NCBI RefSeq assembly: GCF_025127995.1
Contig: NZ_JAHLYP010000009.1
Coordinates: forward strand, 1-54,661
From: Synechococcus sp. CS-1332
GTDB lineage: Bacteria; Cyanobacteriota; Cyanobacteriia; PCC-6307; Cyanobiaceae
Direction: 5' to 3'
DNA length: 54,661 nucleotides
The translations under genes and the position numbers were made by a program. Position 1 is the stretch's first letter; each line of letters opens with the position of its first letter. Positions 17,521 to 25,596 of the stretch are shown here, piece after piece. The notes under the pieces were generated by a model that was not told where the DNA came from, did not search any database, and saw nothing but the letters and a program-made list of their open reading frames with translations.

Positions 17521-19254
17521 TCAGCCGCGGATGGCCAGCTCAAGGCCATCGGCCAGGGGAAGGCCCTCCCGCTGAAAGCGGGCCACGAGGCGCCGCTGCA
17601 GCTCCCGGGAGCAGGCCCATTGCTCGCCGGCCACGGTGGTGAGCAGGGCGCTCAGGGTGATGCCCAACGGGCCGGTGGCGCTGACGCCCCGCAGCAGGGG
17701 CGCCGCCAGCAGCCGGGGTCCCCAGGTGGTGTCGGCGTGGAAGAGGGCGAGCTCCTCGGCCACCACCGCCAGGGCCTGGTCGATGTCGGAGCAGCGGTGG
17801 GACACCAGCAGCTTCACCTCCTCGCCGGAGCGCAGCTTGGTGTGGTTCACCACCCGGTCGAAGGCGCTGTTCTGGATCACGGCCACCCGGTGGTCGAGGC
17901 AGCGCAGCTGGGTGCTCAGCACGCCCACGTCCACCACATCGCCCTCGAGGCCGCCGATCTCCACCCAGTCGCCGATGGCGTAGCGGTCTTCGATCAGGAC
18001 GGCCAGGCCGGCGGCGAAATCCCGCAGCAGCCCCTGGAACACCAGGGCCAGGCCACCCAGCAGGGCGCCGCCGGCCAGCAGCAGGGAGGAGGAGGCGGCA
18101 CGGAGGCCGGGAATGTCGATCAGGATCCAGCCGCTCGCCACGATCACGCAGGCCAGATCGATGAGGCGGTGGCTCACCCGCAGCAGGCTGCGGTGCCGCT
18201 GCTCCCGCCGGGCCTGCTCCTCCACCGGCACCCTGGCGCTGTCGGCCCACTGGTGCAGCAGAAACGTGGCCAGGGAACGCCCCAGCAGGGCGATCAGCCC
18301 CACGATCAGCACCTTGAGGACGGAGTGAACCGGCTGCAGCAGCAGCTGCAGGCCCAGGGGCACCTTGCCCGGGACGGCCATCACCCCCAGGGCCAGCATG
18401 ACCATCAACTCCAGCAGCACCGCCAGCAGCAGCACCAGCCCGAGGGCCTGGTGGAGCTGCAGGCGGTGGTCGAGGGCCCGATCCGGTGTGGGGCTGCGGC
18501 GGCCCTGGAGCCTGGCGCGGCGGTGGCGGTTCAGGCGCCATAGCCACAGGGTGCCGGCGGTGAGCACGGCCAGCGCCAGGACCAGCGCGACGGTGAACTG
18601 CCAGCGGCGCCGCAGATCGGCCGGCTGCATCACCCGGCGGGCATGGCGCAGGCGGCTCTGCAGGCGCTGCTGCCAGCGTTCCCCCAGGGCCCAGGCGCTG
18701 GTGCCGTTGAGGCTGGCGTCGGCGCGGGTGATCGTGAGCAGCGGCAGAGGTTCGGACCGTTCCGGCACCCTGGCCTCCAGCACCACATCCCCACCCGGCA
18801 GCAGCCGGCGCGCCACCACCAACTGCTCGGGGGCACTGCCCGGGACCGCCTGGAGCGGAGGCTGCTCACAGGCCCCCTCGTTCCCCCCCATCACCCGGAG
18901 CAGAATCCACTCGGCGATCTGTTCGCTCTCGCTGCACAGATGCGCCGGGTCGTAGAGCAGGCGCAGGTTGCCTTCGATCACCTCGGCGCGGCGCTGGGCG
19001 TTGGGGACGTTGCCCAGGTCACCCACCACCGGAGAGGCCACGGTGATGGCGGGAACGCCAAGGATCCTGACCTTGGCCAGCTCGAAACTGCCGGCGGCCA
19101 CCGTGGCATTGCGGGGATCGCCGGGTGCGGCCGGAGCCTCGCTGCCCCCACCGTTGCCGCCGGATCCGGCACCCGCCAGCGCTGGCGGCAGCAGGGATAA
19201 GCCGGCAGCGATCAGCAGGGCGAGGGCACCCTGCCACCAGGAGCGGACCCTCAC
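17521..19254 (-). CDS. MscS-family mechanosensitive channel with periplasmic N-domain
   Basis: A 577-residue protein. A signal peptide (GALALLIAAGLSLLPPALA) leads to a periplasmic domain of about 190 residues. Several membrane helices follow, and the MscS core contains SSLLLAGGALLGGLALVFQG, YAIGDWVEIGG and VAVIQNSAFDRVVN. Such enlarged MscS proteins open under membrane tension to release solutes. The ATG overlaps the moaB stop (ATGA), so the two are translationally coupled, an odd pairing without an obvious functional link. Confidence 0.86.
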   Translation of the reverse strand: MRVRSWWQGALALLIAAGLSLLPPALAGAGSGGNGGGSEAPAAPGDPRNATVAAGSFELAKVRILGVPAITVASPVVGDLGNVPNAQRRAEVIEGNLRLLYDPAHLCSESEQIAEWILLRVMGGNEGACEQPPLQAVPGSAPEQLVVARRLLPGGDVVLEARVPERSEPLPLLTITRADASLNGTSAWALGERWQQRLQSRLRHARRVMQPADLRRRWQFTVALVLALAVLTAGTLWLWRLNRHRRARLQGRRSPTPDRALDHRLQLHQALGLVLLLAVLLELMVMLALGVMAVPGKVPLGLQLLLQPVHSVLKVLIVGLIALLGRSLATFLLHQWADSARVPVEEQARREQRHRSLLRVSHRLIDLACVIVASGWILIDIPGLRAASSSLLLAGGALLGGLALVFQGLLRDFAAGLAVLIEDRYAIGDWVEIGGLEGDVVDVGVLSTQLRCLDHRVAVIQNSAFDRVVNHTKLRSGEEVKLLVSHRCSDIDQALAVVAEELALFHADTTWGPRLLAAPLLRGVSATGPLGITLSALLTTVAGEQWACSRELQRRLVARFQREGLPLADGLELAIRG

Positions 19255-19766
19255 GGCGCCTGATCGGCAGACTCGGTGAGCCGCGGCAGCAGCTGCACCA
19301 GGTTGCAGGGGCGGGTGGTGACGTCGAGCTGGGCGCGGATCAGCCGGTCCCAGGCGGTGGTGACCGCATCGAGGGAGCCGGGCAGCACGAACACCACCGT
19401 GCCGTTGGCCACCCCGGCCAGGGCGCGGCTCTGCAGGGTGCTGGTGCCGATCGTCTCAAACGACAGCACCCGGAACAGCTCCCCGAAACCCTCGATGGTC
19501 TTGTCGAGCAGGGGCGCCACGGCCTCGGGGGTGCCGTCGCGGCCGGTGAGGCCGGTGCCGCCGGAGCTGATCACCACCTGAACGGCGGGATCGGCGATCC
19601 AGCGGCTCAGATCGGCGCGGATGCGGTAACGGTCATCGGGCACCAGGGTGCGCTCCACCAGTCGGTGGCCGGCCGCCTCCAGCCGCTGCTGCAGGGCATC
19701 GCCCGAGGGGTCGTCGGCGAGGCTGCGGCTGTCGGAGACCGTGAGCAGGGCAATGGGGAGGCTCAA
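19251..19766 (-). CDS. moaB: MoaB-type molybdopterin cofactor protein
   Basis: A 171-residue MoaB/Mog family protein (MogA-like fold) that binds molybdopterin and probably adenylylates it. The substrate-binding motif [19 protein letters not shown] and the [18 protein letters not shown] segment are diagnostic. It would feed the molybdoenzyme at 38726-39436 among others. It overlaps the downstream MscS gene by four bases. Confidence 0.88.
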   Translation of the reverse strand: MSLPIALLTVSDSRSLADDPSGDALQQRLEAAGHRLVERTLVPDDRYRIRADLSRWIADPAVQVVISSGGTGLTGRDGTPEAVAPLLDKTIEGFGELFRVLSFETIGTSTLQSRALAGVANGTVVFVLPGSLDAVTTAWDRLIRAQLDVTTRPCNLVQLLPRLTESADQAP

Positions 19767-19797
19767 GTCCGGGGCGCGGCAGTCCCACCCATTTTGA

Positions 19798-20583
19798 TCA
19801 GGCCGCCACCGCCTCCACCACCGCGACCGGTGAGGGGGTGGGGTGGATGGCGCTCAGCCGCAGCCCCGCCCGCTCCAGCAGGTGGCCGTACTCCGTGGGG
19901 GTGCGCTCCTGGCCCCCCTCGGTCATCACGAGCATGTTGAGGTCGAGCAGCTTGCCAGGGGCCGGAGCGTTGCCCGGGGCGATCACCTGCTCGAGGATCA
20001 GCACCCTCCCACCGGGGGCGAGGCCGCCGCGGCCACCACCCACGTCGATGAGATGGTGCAGGCCGCTGAAGTCGTAGGCCGCCAGCAGGCCTTCGGTCTC
20101 GACGCGGGAGAAGTCGGTCATCGCCCCGTCGAAGATGGCGCCGCGCTCGGGGTTCTTCCCGTACCACGTGAACACCGGTTCGCCGTAGCGGTGGCGGAAG
20201 GCGCTTTCCTGCGTGCGCACGCTGTGAAGCAGGTCGGCCCAGGCGTCGTAGTGCTCACCGCCGAGCATGCGGACGAACTGGCGCTGGGAGCCGGGGTGGT
20301 CGCTGCGCAGCAGCTCCGCCAGGGGAGTGAGCACGAACCGGCGCGGCGCCTTCTCGCTCTCAGCGAACAGCCCCAGGCTCGCCAGACCCCGCAGCAGCCG
20401 GAACAGGGCCTCGCCATCGGCGCCGCAGCACCCGGCGAGCTCCTCGGCCGTCAGGCCCTCGGGGCCGGCAGCTGCCAGATGGTCGGCGATCGCCAGTTCG
20501 GCGGCCACATGCAGCATCTGGGTGACCCAGTTGCCGCAGGCGAGCTGGAGGAACCGGCTGGTGAGATCCGCGTTGGGGTCCAT
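19798..20583 (-). CDS. O-methyltransferase with its SAM-binding core deleted
   Basis: The N-terminal dimerisation domain is intact and typical of acetylserotonin/hydroxyindole-type class 2 methyltransferases (FLQLACGNWVTQMLHVAAEL, TAEELAGCCGADGEALFRLL, HYDAWADLLHSVRTQESAF). In the catalytic domain, HLIDVGGGRG is followed directly by GLAPGGRVLILEQV. Normally about 70-75 residues lie between, carrying the acidic SAM residue and the catalytic His (the LKHILHDW stretch). The protein is 261 residues instead of about 335. The deletion, near base 20030, is in frame. I expect no methyltransferase activity, though the ORF is otherwise clean. Confidence 0.8.
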   Translation of the reverse strand: MDPNADLTSRFLQLACGNWVTQMLHVAAELAIADHLAAAGPEGLTAEELAGCCGADGEALFRLLRGLASLGLFAESEKAPRRFVLTPLAELLRSDHPGSQRQFVRMLGGEHYDAWADLLHSVRTQESAFRHRYGEPVFTWYGKNPERGAIFDGAMTDFSRVETEGLLAAYDFSGLHHLIDVGGGRGGLAPGGRVLILEQVIAPGNAPAPGKLLDLNMLVMTEGGQERTPTEYGHLLERAGLRLSAIHPTPSPVAVVEAVAA

Positions 20584-20610
20584 GGGAGCGAGGGGCTTGT
20601 GCCGGCCGGT

Positions 20611-22158
20611 CTACAGCGCGATGCCTGCCCCGCGGTAGGGCCGCCATTCCCCTTCAACCTTCTCCGCCACCAGCGGCGTGAGCGTGAGCTTCAGGGGGAT
20701 GCCGGCCGCCACCTCCACCCGCAGGGCGGAGTAGGCGCGGCGCAGGGCGGAGCCCCGGCCGCTGCGGCCGAGGAACAGGCGCGAGCGGGCCACCACGCGC
20801 TCGCTGCCCGGGGGACCCTCCAGCAGCTCGGGCCCCTCCGGCCGCTGGCGGCGCAGGCTGTAGCCGCTGCCGCCGCAGATGGCCCAGGGGATGCGGGCGT
20901 CGCCGTGACCGGTGTCACCGGTGTTGAGCAGCTCCAGGCAGTGGGCGTGGCCGCTGAAGGCCAGATCGAGCAAAGGGCGGCCGGCCGGCAGATCGCCGAG
21001 GGCGGCGGCCACCCGATCCAGCACGCGGCGCAGCTGGGCACGCACCGCCAGGGTCTGGCCCTGGTTCCACTTGCTGACCTCGGTGACGTAGGGCGGATGG
21101 TGCAGCACCAGCAGGCGGCCCCGCACGGCCGGGTTGCGCCAGGAGGCAATCAGGGAATCGGTGAACCAGTCCAGCTGGGCCTCGTCCACCGCCTGGGTCC
21201 GGCCGGCTCGGGCTGAGGCACTGCTGGCGAGCTGCTTATCGATGTCACGGATCTGTTCGTCGATCTGCTCGGCCAGGCTGGCCCGATCGTCGCGGGCGTC
21301 CTCGTCACTGGTCAGGGGGCCGAGGGACCGCAGTAGGTCGGCGCGTTTGGCGTCGAGCTGATGGCGGTGCCGGCGCAGCTCCCCATCATCGGCGCCGGCC
21401 GGGAGGGGGTGGTTGAAGGTGTTGGAGTCCAGGGCGAACACGTCGACCCCGGCCCAGCGGAAGGTGTAGTAGCGGTGGGGCAGGCGGGTGAAAACGCCGG
21501 GGCGGTAGAGCAGGCAGTCAGCTCCATCGACGGACCCACTGCGGGTTCGCGAGAGGTGCTCGCCGAGGCCTGGCTCGGGCACAGCCGAGAGCACGTCGAG
21601 GAAGGCGTGCGCCCAGGCCTGGCCCACGAAGGAACCGTGCCAGCCCACATCCAGATCCAGCCAGGAGCGAAGCAACCGCCGTGGCGGCGCCGTCAGGCCG
21701 GCGAGCAACCCCAGTGGAAGCGGCAGATCGTAGTAGTCGTGGTTGCCGAGCACCGGCAGGAACGGCACCCGGAAGACGAGCTGGTCGTAGGGCAGCCGGC
21801 GCCAGTCCTCGCCGCCCATGATCCATTCGCGGTAGGGACGGATGAAGTTGTCCGGGTACTGCTCGCTGGAGCCCACCTGGTAGACGACGTCGCCGGTGTG
21901 GAGCAGGAAGCGGGCGTCGGCGCCATGGGCGAGCAGCTGCTCGGCCACCCGCCGCTGGGGGGTGTCGCGGCGGTGCAGCCCGGTGCCGCTGTCCCCCAGC
22001 ACGAGGAAGGAGAAGGCCTCGGGTGAATCCGGATCCCCCTCGATCGCCAGGCGGCAGGGATCGATGCCGCGGCGGGCCATCTCGGGATGGCCCCAGCGCA
22101 CCCGCTCGGCCATGCGGCCGACCTTGGTGGCGATGTCCGCCTCGGAGGCGAGGTTCAT
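20611..22158 (-). CDS. Calcineurin-like metallophosphoesterase
   Basis: A 515-residue phosphoesterase. The dimetal motifs appear in order: FLVLGDSGTG, LLHTGDVVYQ, VLGNHDYYDL, LVLHHPPYV and FSGHAHCLELL. The first motif reads GDSG rather than DxH, as in purple-acid-phosphatase-like cyanobacterial proteins. An acidic helical insertion sits near residues 285-330. No signal peptide is evident, so it is probably cytoplasmic. The substrate is unknown. Confidence 0.82.
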   Translation of the reverse strand: MNLASEADIATKVGRMAERVRWGHPEMARRGIDPCRLAIEGDPDSPEAFSFLVLGDSGTGLHRRDTPQRRVAEQLLAHGADARFLLHTGDVVYQVGSSEQYPDNFIRPYREWIMGGEDWRRLPYDQLVFRVPFLPVLGNHDYYDLPLPLGLLAGLTAPPRRLLRSWLDLDVGWHGSFVGQAWAHAFLDVLSAVPEPGLGEHLSRTRSGSVDGADCLLYRPGVFTRLPHRYYTFRWAGVDVFALDSNTFNHPLPAGADDGELRRHRHQLDAKRADLLRSLGPLTSDEDARDDRASLAEQIDEQIRDIDKQLASSASARAGRTQAVDEAQLDWFTDSLIASWRNPAVRGRLLVLHHPPYVTEVSKWNQGQTLAVRAQLRRVLDRVAAALGDLPAGRPLLDLAFSGHAHCLELLNTGDTGHGDARIPWAICGGSGYSLRRQRPEGPELLEGPPGSERVVARSRLFLGRSGRGSALRRAYSALRVEVAAGIPLKLTLTPLVAEKVEGEWRPYRGAGIAL

Positions 22159-22159
22159 G

Positions 22160-22204
22160 GAGGCCAGTTCACGGTGGCTAGTTCACGGTGGCCAGTTCAC
22201 GGTG
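22160..22204. repeat. Three tandem copies of a 14-base unit
   Basis: The unit CCAGTTCACGGTGG occurs three times in a row (the middle copy has CT for CC) between two minus-strand genes. The third copy contains the TGA stop of the methylglyoxal-synthase/kinase fusion (read as tca on this strand). The repeat probably arose by slippage and lies in the short leader of the phosphoesterase gene. Confidence 0.8.
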
Positions 22205-23501
22205 GCGGCAGCGGCGCGAACACGGTGAGGGCGCCGGGCAGGCAGGTGAAGGTCACCGGGTCGGCTTCGAGCATTTCGCCGTCGATCACCAGCCGCTGGG
22301 GAGGGTCGGTGGTGATCGTGATGTGGCTGGCGCGCAGACACAGAAGATCGGGGTGGTTGCTGGGAGACTGCACCACGGCGGAGGTGAGCAGGGAGGCCAG
22401 GGCGTTGAGGCCCTGCAGGCGGGTGCTGGGCGAGGCGATCGTGACCTCCAGCAGGCCGTCGTCGGGGATCACCCGCCCGAAGCCCTGGGCCAGCACGGAG
22501 GTGGCGGGGGCCACGTTGGCCACGGTGATGGCGGCGGCCTGCATTTCGGTGACGGTGCCGTCGATCTCGACGCGGGCCTGGAACGGCTGCTGGCTCACCA
22601 GCTGCTGGGCGCCGGCGAGCACGTAGGCGAGCGGGCCCAGCATCGTTTTGAGTTCGCGGGTGGCGCGATCCACCATCCCGGCCTCGAAGCCGACCCCGGC
22701 CAGCAGGGTCATCGGCAGGCCGTTGCAGCGGGCGGCGTCCACCACGTGGGTGTGGCCGGCCAGGATCGTCTGGCAGGCGGCCACCAGGTCGGTGGGGATG
22801 TCGAGCGCCGCGGCGAAGGCATTGGCGGTGCCACGGGGGATCACGCCAAGGGGAATGCCGGTGCCGGCCACCGCCCCCGCCACCGCCGAGACGGTGCCGT
22901 CGCCGCCGCAGGCCACGATCATCACGTTGCCGACCTCGCCGGCTGGCCGGGCCTGGAGCAGCTCGACCAGCTCCCGGCACTGGTCGCCCGGATCGGTGCC
23001 GGGCCCGGTGAGCAGAACCGTCACCAGGAGCTGGGGTTCGAGGATGGAACGGATCAGGGCCAGATCGGCGTTGGCCTCCCCCTGGCCGGCCACGGGGTTG
23101 AACAGCAGGTAGGCCGAGCGGCCGTGGGCCAGGCCGCGCAGGGCCAGCTCGGCGGTGGCGGCGTTGAGGGCCAGGGGCACGGCGGCAAGATCACAGGCGC
23201 GGATCAGCAGCCGGCCGTCGGGCGGCGAACCCGGCGGCGCCTCCGGATCGAGGAAGGCGATCACCGCCGCCACCTCACCGGCCAGCAGACGGGCGGCCAC
23301 CTGAATGTCGCCCCCCTCGGCGAGGGCCTCGAGCGCCATGACCGGCAGCTGGGCGGTGCGGGGATCGCTGCGGAGCCGCCCGGCCAGTTCGGCGGTGGCG
23401 AGCAATGGAAAACCGGAGACGGCCAGGGCCTGGCGGTCGAGCCAGTCGAGCAGCGCCGCTTCCCGCGACGGGCTCGCCAGCAGCACCAGGGAGTGGGCCA
23501 T
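22197..23501 (-). CDS. Methylglyoxal-synthase-like / diacylglycerol kinase fusion
   Basis: The N-terminal 125 residues fold like methylglyoxal synthase: SLVLLASPSREAALLDWL, EGGDIQVAARLL and AVIAFLDPE, with the catalytic Asp in GGD. The two active-site histidines of MgsA (in AHD and PHD) are absent: the sequence reads LAS and SPPD instead. The rest is a YegS/LCB5-type lipid kinase: LLFNPVAGQGEAN, ACGGDGTVSAVAGAV and GTANAFAAALDIP. The kinase should phosphorylate diacylglycerol or a similar lipid; the first domain may be regulatory only. This fusion is found in other cyanobacteria. Confidence 0.85.
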   Translation of the reverse strand: MAHSLVLLASPSREAALLDWLDRQALAVSGFPLLATAELAGRLRSDPRTAQLPVMALEALAEGGDIQVAARLLAGEVAAVIAFLDPEAPPGSPPDGRLLIRACDLAAVPLALNAATAELALRGLAHGRSAYLLFNPVAGQGEANADLALIRSILEPQLLVTVLLTGPGTDPGDQCRELVELLQARPAGEVGNVMIVACGGDGTVSAVAGAVAGTGIPLGVIPRGTANAFAAALDIPTDLVAACQTILAGHTHVVDAARCNGLPMTLLAGVGFEAGMVDRATRELKTMLGPLAYVLAGAQQLVSQQPFQARVEIDGTVTEMQAAAITVANVAPATSVLAQGFGRVIPDDGLLEVTIASPSTRLQGLNALASLLTSAVVQSPSNHPDLLCLRASHITITTDPPQRLVIDGEMLEADPVTFTCLPGALTVFAPLPPP

Positions 23502-23660
23502 CGGCGCCAGGCTAGAGGGGAGTCATCGCCGCTCCTCCAGGCCCTCTGACTGATGGTGGACTGGCCGGGGAACTCTGAAGCAGGCTCCGGTTTGTTCCCA
23601 TGGCTCCGACTCCCGGCCCGAGGCTGATGGATCGTTACCATCAGTTCCTATGCCCAGTGG

Positions 23661-24533
23661 GTGAAACGCTTTCTGCGCTTTCACGGGATGCGGCATCCAC
23701 GGGAAATGGGCGAGGAGGAGATCAATGCCTTCCTGTCGCATCTGGCCACAGTGGGGCAAGTGAGTGCCTCCACGCAGAACCAGGCGTTATCCGCCCTGCT
23801 CTTTCTCTACAGGCACGTGCTCGGGGGAGATGTGGGCAACCTGGAAGGGGTGGTGCGCGCCCGTCAGCCCAAGCGGTTGCCGGTGGTGTTCACGGTGGGG
23901 GAGACGAGGGAGGTGCTGCAAAGGCTCCAGGGAACCGAACAGCTTGTGGCGCAGATGCTCTATGGCAGCGGACTGCGGCTGATGGAAGCGCTGAGGCTCC
24001 GGGTGCAGGATGTGGAGATTGAGGTCAGGCAAGTGACCGTCCGCAGCGGCAAAGGCGACAAGGACCGGGTCACCGTGTTCCCCGCCAGCCTGATGGAGCC
24101 CTTGCAGAATCATCTGCTGGTGGTGCGGCAGATGCACCGAACCGACCTGGCGGCAGGCTGGGGGAGGGTGGTGCTGCCGATGGCACTGGGAAGAAAGTAC
24201 CCGAACGCCGCCTCGGAATGGGGCTGGCAGTGGGTCTTTCCACAGTCTCACCGTTGGCGTGACGCCAGGACCCGAACGGAAGGCCGGCACCACATTGACC
24301 CATCCGTGATCCAGAAGGCTGTGAAGCGTGCAATCCTGAGCGCCGGAATCAGCAAGCCGGCAAGCTGCCATACGTTCCGCCACTCGTTTGCGACTCACCT
24401 GCTGGAGCGCGGCCAGGACATCCGCACCATCCAGGAATTGCTTGGGCACAGCGACGTGAAGACCACGATGATCTATACCCATGTGCTGAATCGCGGCCCT
24501 TGCGGGGTGATGAGTCCGGTGGACCTTCTGTAG
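23661..24533 (+). CDS. intI: Integron integrase, N-terminus probably damaged
   Basis: A tyrosine recombinase of the IntI class. The catalytic set is present: R106 (YGSGLRLMEAL), K131 (SGKGDKDR), H237 and R240 (CHTFRHSF), H263 (LGHSDVKTTM) and Y272 (IYTH). The IntI-only insertion lies at about 185-212 (EWGWQWVFPQSHRWRD ... GRHHID). It would recombine attI and attC sites. The GTG at 23661 is the first usable start but has no ribosome site. The same frame upstream still encodes IntI-like SYAQW back to a TGA at 23625, and another frame holds an ATG at 23600 with MDR, so about 38 bases seem deleted in the N-terminal helix. Cassettes follow on the same strand. Confidence 0.9.
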   Translation: MKRFLRFHGMRHPREMGEEEINAFLSHLATVGQVSASTQNQALSALLFLYRHVLGGDVGNLEGVVRARQPKRLPVVFTVGETREVLQRLQGTEQLVAQMLYGSGLRLMEALRLRVQDVEIEVRQVTVRSGKGDKDRVTVFPASLMEPLQNHLLVVRQMHRTDLAAGWGRVVLPMALGRKYPNAASEWGWQWVFPQSHRWRDARTRTEGRHHIDPSVIQKAVKRAILSAGISKPASCHTFRHSFATHLLERGQDIRTIQELLGHSDVKTTMIYTHVLNRGPCGVMSPVDLL

Positions 24534-24718
24534 CGAACCGAACCTCTGGATCTCGGACCCGCCCATGTCTCCGTCACCCAAGAGCAAGGGTAGAGAAAAG
24601 CTTTACGCTGGAGGGGTTCTCAGGGCATGATCATGGTCTCACAGGCTTCTTATGCCGCCGGAGCACCCTGAGCAGGATGGATACCGGACCCGCCGAAATA
24701 CTGTTGATTTGTCCGCGT
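24534..24718. other. intI-to-array spacer, candidate attI region
   Basis: No gene is seen here. The spacer has an inverted repeat, CTCAGGG (24619-24625) with CCCTGAG (24666-24672), whose loop contains the perfect palindrome CATGATCATG (24626-24635). attI sites are not conserved enough to identify by eye, but this is where one would be expected for an integrase facing its cassettes. It could also be the intI terminator. Confidence 0.35.
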
Positions 24719-24719
24719 T

Positions 24720-24749
24720 TTTACTGTTGTGTGGGTTGCGTAGGATATT
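24720..24749 (+). promoter_or_regulatory. Candidate cassette promoter (Pc)
   Basis: TTTACT and GATATT lie 18 bases apart in the only AT-rich stretch between intI and the first attC site, pointing into the array. This is the right position for a Pc promoter. It is a guess from spacing and composition only. Confidence 0.3.
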
Positions 24750-24758
24750 TGTGCGGCA

Positions 24759-24843
24759 AACCAACTCCGCGCTGGAGCCGACACCGCCTGCTAGCCGAAC
24801 GGCGTTCGGTAGAACGGCGGTGCGGCTCAGCTCCTAGTTATGC
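24759..24843 (+). other. attC site 0 (before first complete cassette)
   Basis: The two halves form a long imperfect hairpin: AACT..GCTGGAGCCGACACCGCC..CTAGCCGAACG pairs with CGTTCGGTAGAACGGCGGTGCGGCTCAGCTCCTAGTT in order, with unpaired extra bases on one strand, as attC sites need. The right-hand core is GTTATGC at 24837, the left-hand core AACCAAC at 24759. No gene lies between intI and this site, so it ends an empty or lost cassette. Confidence 0.6.
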
Positions 24844-24888
24844 GGCTCGGCAAGAGAACGTGACACAAAACCATCAATGGAGATCGAA

Positions 24889-25596
24889 ATGAAGACCTCG
24901 AGCTTGTGCGTCAACCAGTTGAGCGAGGCCAGATACAAGTGGTATTTGGAGTACCTAGACGCGCTCGATGCCAAGAATGTCGAGCGCTACGGTTCGTTTC
25001 TCGCCGAAGGTTGCGAGCTGGTCATGAATAACGCAGAGCCGGTCGTTGGCAAGGAGTCGGTCCTGGCGGGCCTGTCCTACTACTGGCGCTCGTTCGGCAA
25101 TCTTGAGCACGAGCTTCTGAACATCTACGGCACGGACAGTTCGTTCATGCTTGAGGCTTTAAACCACTACCAACGCTTAGATGGCAAGGCAGTGACCCTC
25201 CGGGCGGTTGCCCTCACCGATCGAAACGAGTCAGGCGAGGTAACTTCGGTACGGCTCTACACAGACACCGGACCGCTGTTCGCGCAGGATGCCGCATATC
25301 AACCGGTTGCAGCGGTCGGCGCTGGGGCGCCGCCGCTGAACCGGAGCGTTAGACAGGCCGAGGACCGGTTGCGTCTCCGTATCCCTGGGGATACAATGGT
25401 GGCTTGCTGGAGATTCGGGAGACCCCTGCCTATGCCGCATGGTTCAGTGGGCTGCGCGATCGCGCGGCAAAAGCCCGCATCGATATTCGGATTAGGCGTT
25501 TATCCCTGGGAAATCCAGGTGATGTCCGTCCGGTCGGAGAAGGTGTCTCTGAGCTTCGGATTCGTTATGGCCCTGGCTACCGGATCTATTTCATAA
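24889..25596 (+). CDS. NTF2-like (SnoaL/DUF4440-type) cassette protein, stop lost
   Basis: The first 140 residues form a small NTF2-like domain: LSEARYKWYLEYLDALDAKN, RYGSFLAEGCELVMNNAEPV and VRLYTDTGPLFAQ. Proteins of this fold bind or isomerise small molecules; the function here is unknown. ATG 24889 follows GGAG by a good distance. The natural end should be at about 25300. There the codon CAA falls exactly on the attC left core, where TAA would give both a stop and a consensus core. With C the frame reads on through the attC and into the toxin gene to 25596, adding about 98 probably meaningless residues. Confidence 0.65.
   Translation: MKTSSLCVNQLSEARYKWYLEYLDALDAKNVERYGSFLAEGCELVMNNAEPVVGKESVLAGLSYYWRSFGNLEHELLNIYGTDSSFMLEALNHYQRLDGKAVTLRAVALTDRNESGEVTSVRLYTDTGPLFAQDAAYQPVAAVGAGAPPLNRSVRQAEDRLRLRIPGDTMVACWRFGRPLPMPHGSVGCAIARQKPASIFGLGVYPWEIQVMSVRSEKVSLSFGFVMALATGSIS
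25297..25354 (+). other. attC site 1
   Basis: A compact 58-base attC. The stem is nearly perfect: CCGGTT-g-CAGCGG-t-CGGCGC pairs with GCGCCG-CCGCTG-AACCGG, leaving an extra G and an extra T on one strand, the asymmetry by which IntI recognises the right strand. The right core GTTAGAC (25348) fits GTTRRRY. The left core TATCAAC deviates from RYYYAAC at its first two positions. Confidence 0.85.
25369..25397 (+). promoter_or_regulatory. Promoter of the toxin-antitoxin cassette
   Basis: TTGCGT (25369-25374) and TACAAT (25392-25397) are separated by exactly 17 bases, a good sigma-70 promoter. Transcription would start at about 25404, where the toxin's TTG codon lies, so the message may be leaderless. 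Toxin-antitoxin cassettes in integrons often carry their own promoter. Confidence 0.6.
25379..25394. promoter_or_regulatory. Palindromic operator in the toxin-antitoxin promoter
   Basis: GTATCCC-TG-GGGATAC is a perfect 7-base inverted repeat that covers the promoter spacer and runs into the -10 box. This is where an HTH antitoxin such as the one at 25704 would bind to repress its own operon. Confidence 0.6.
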
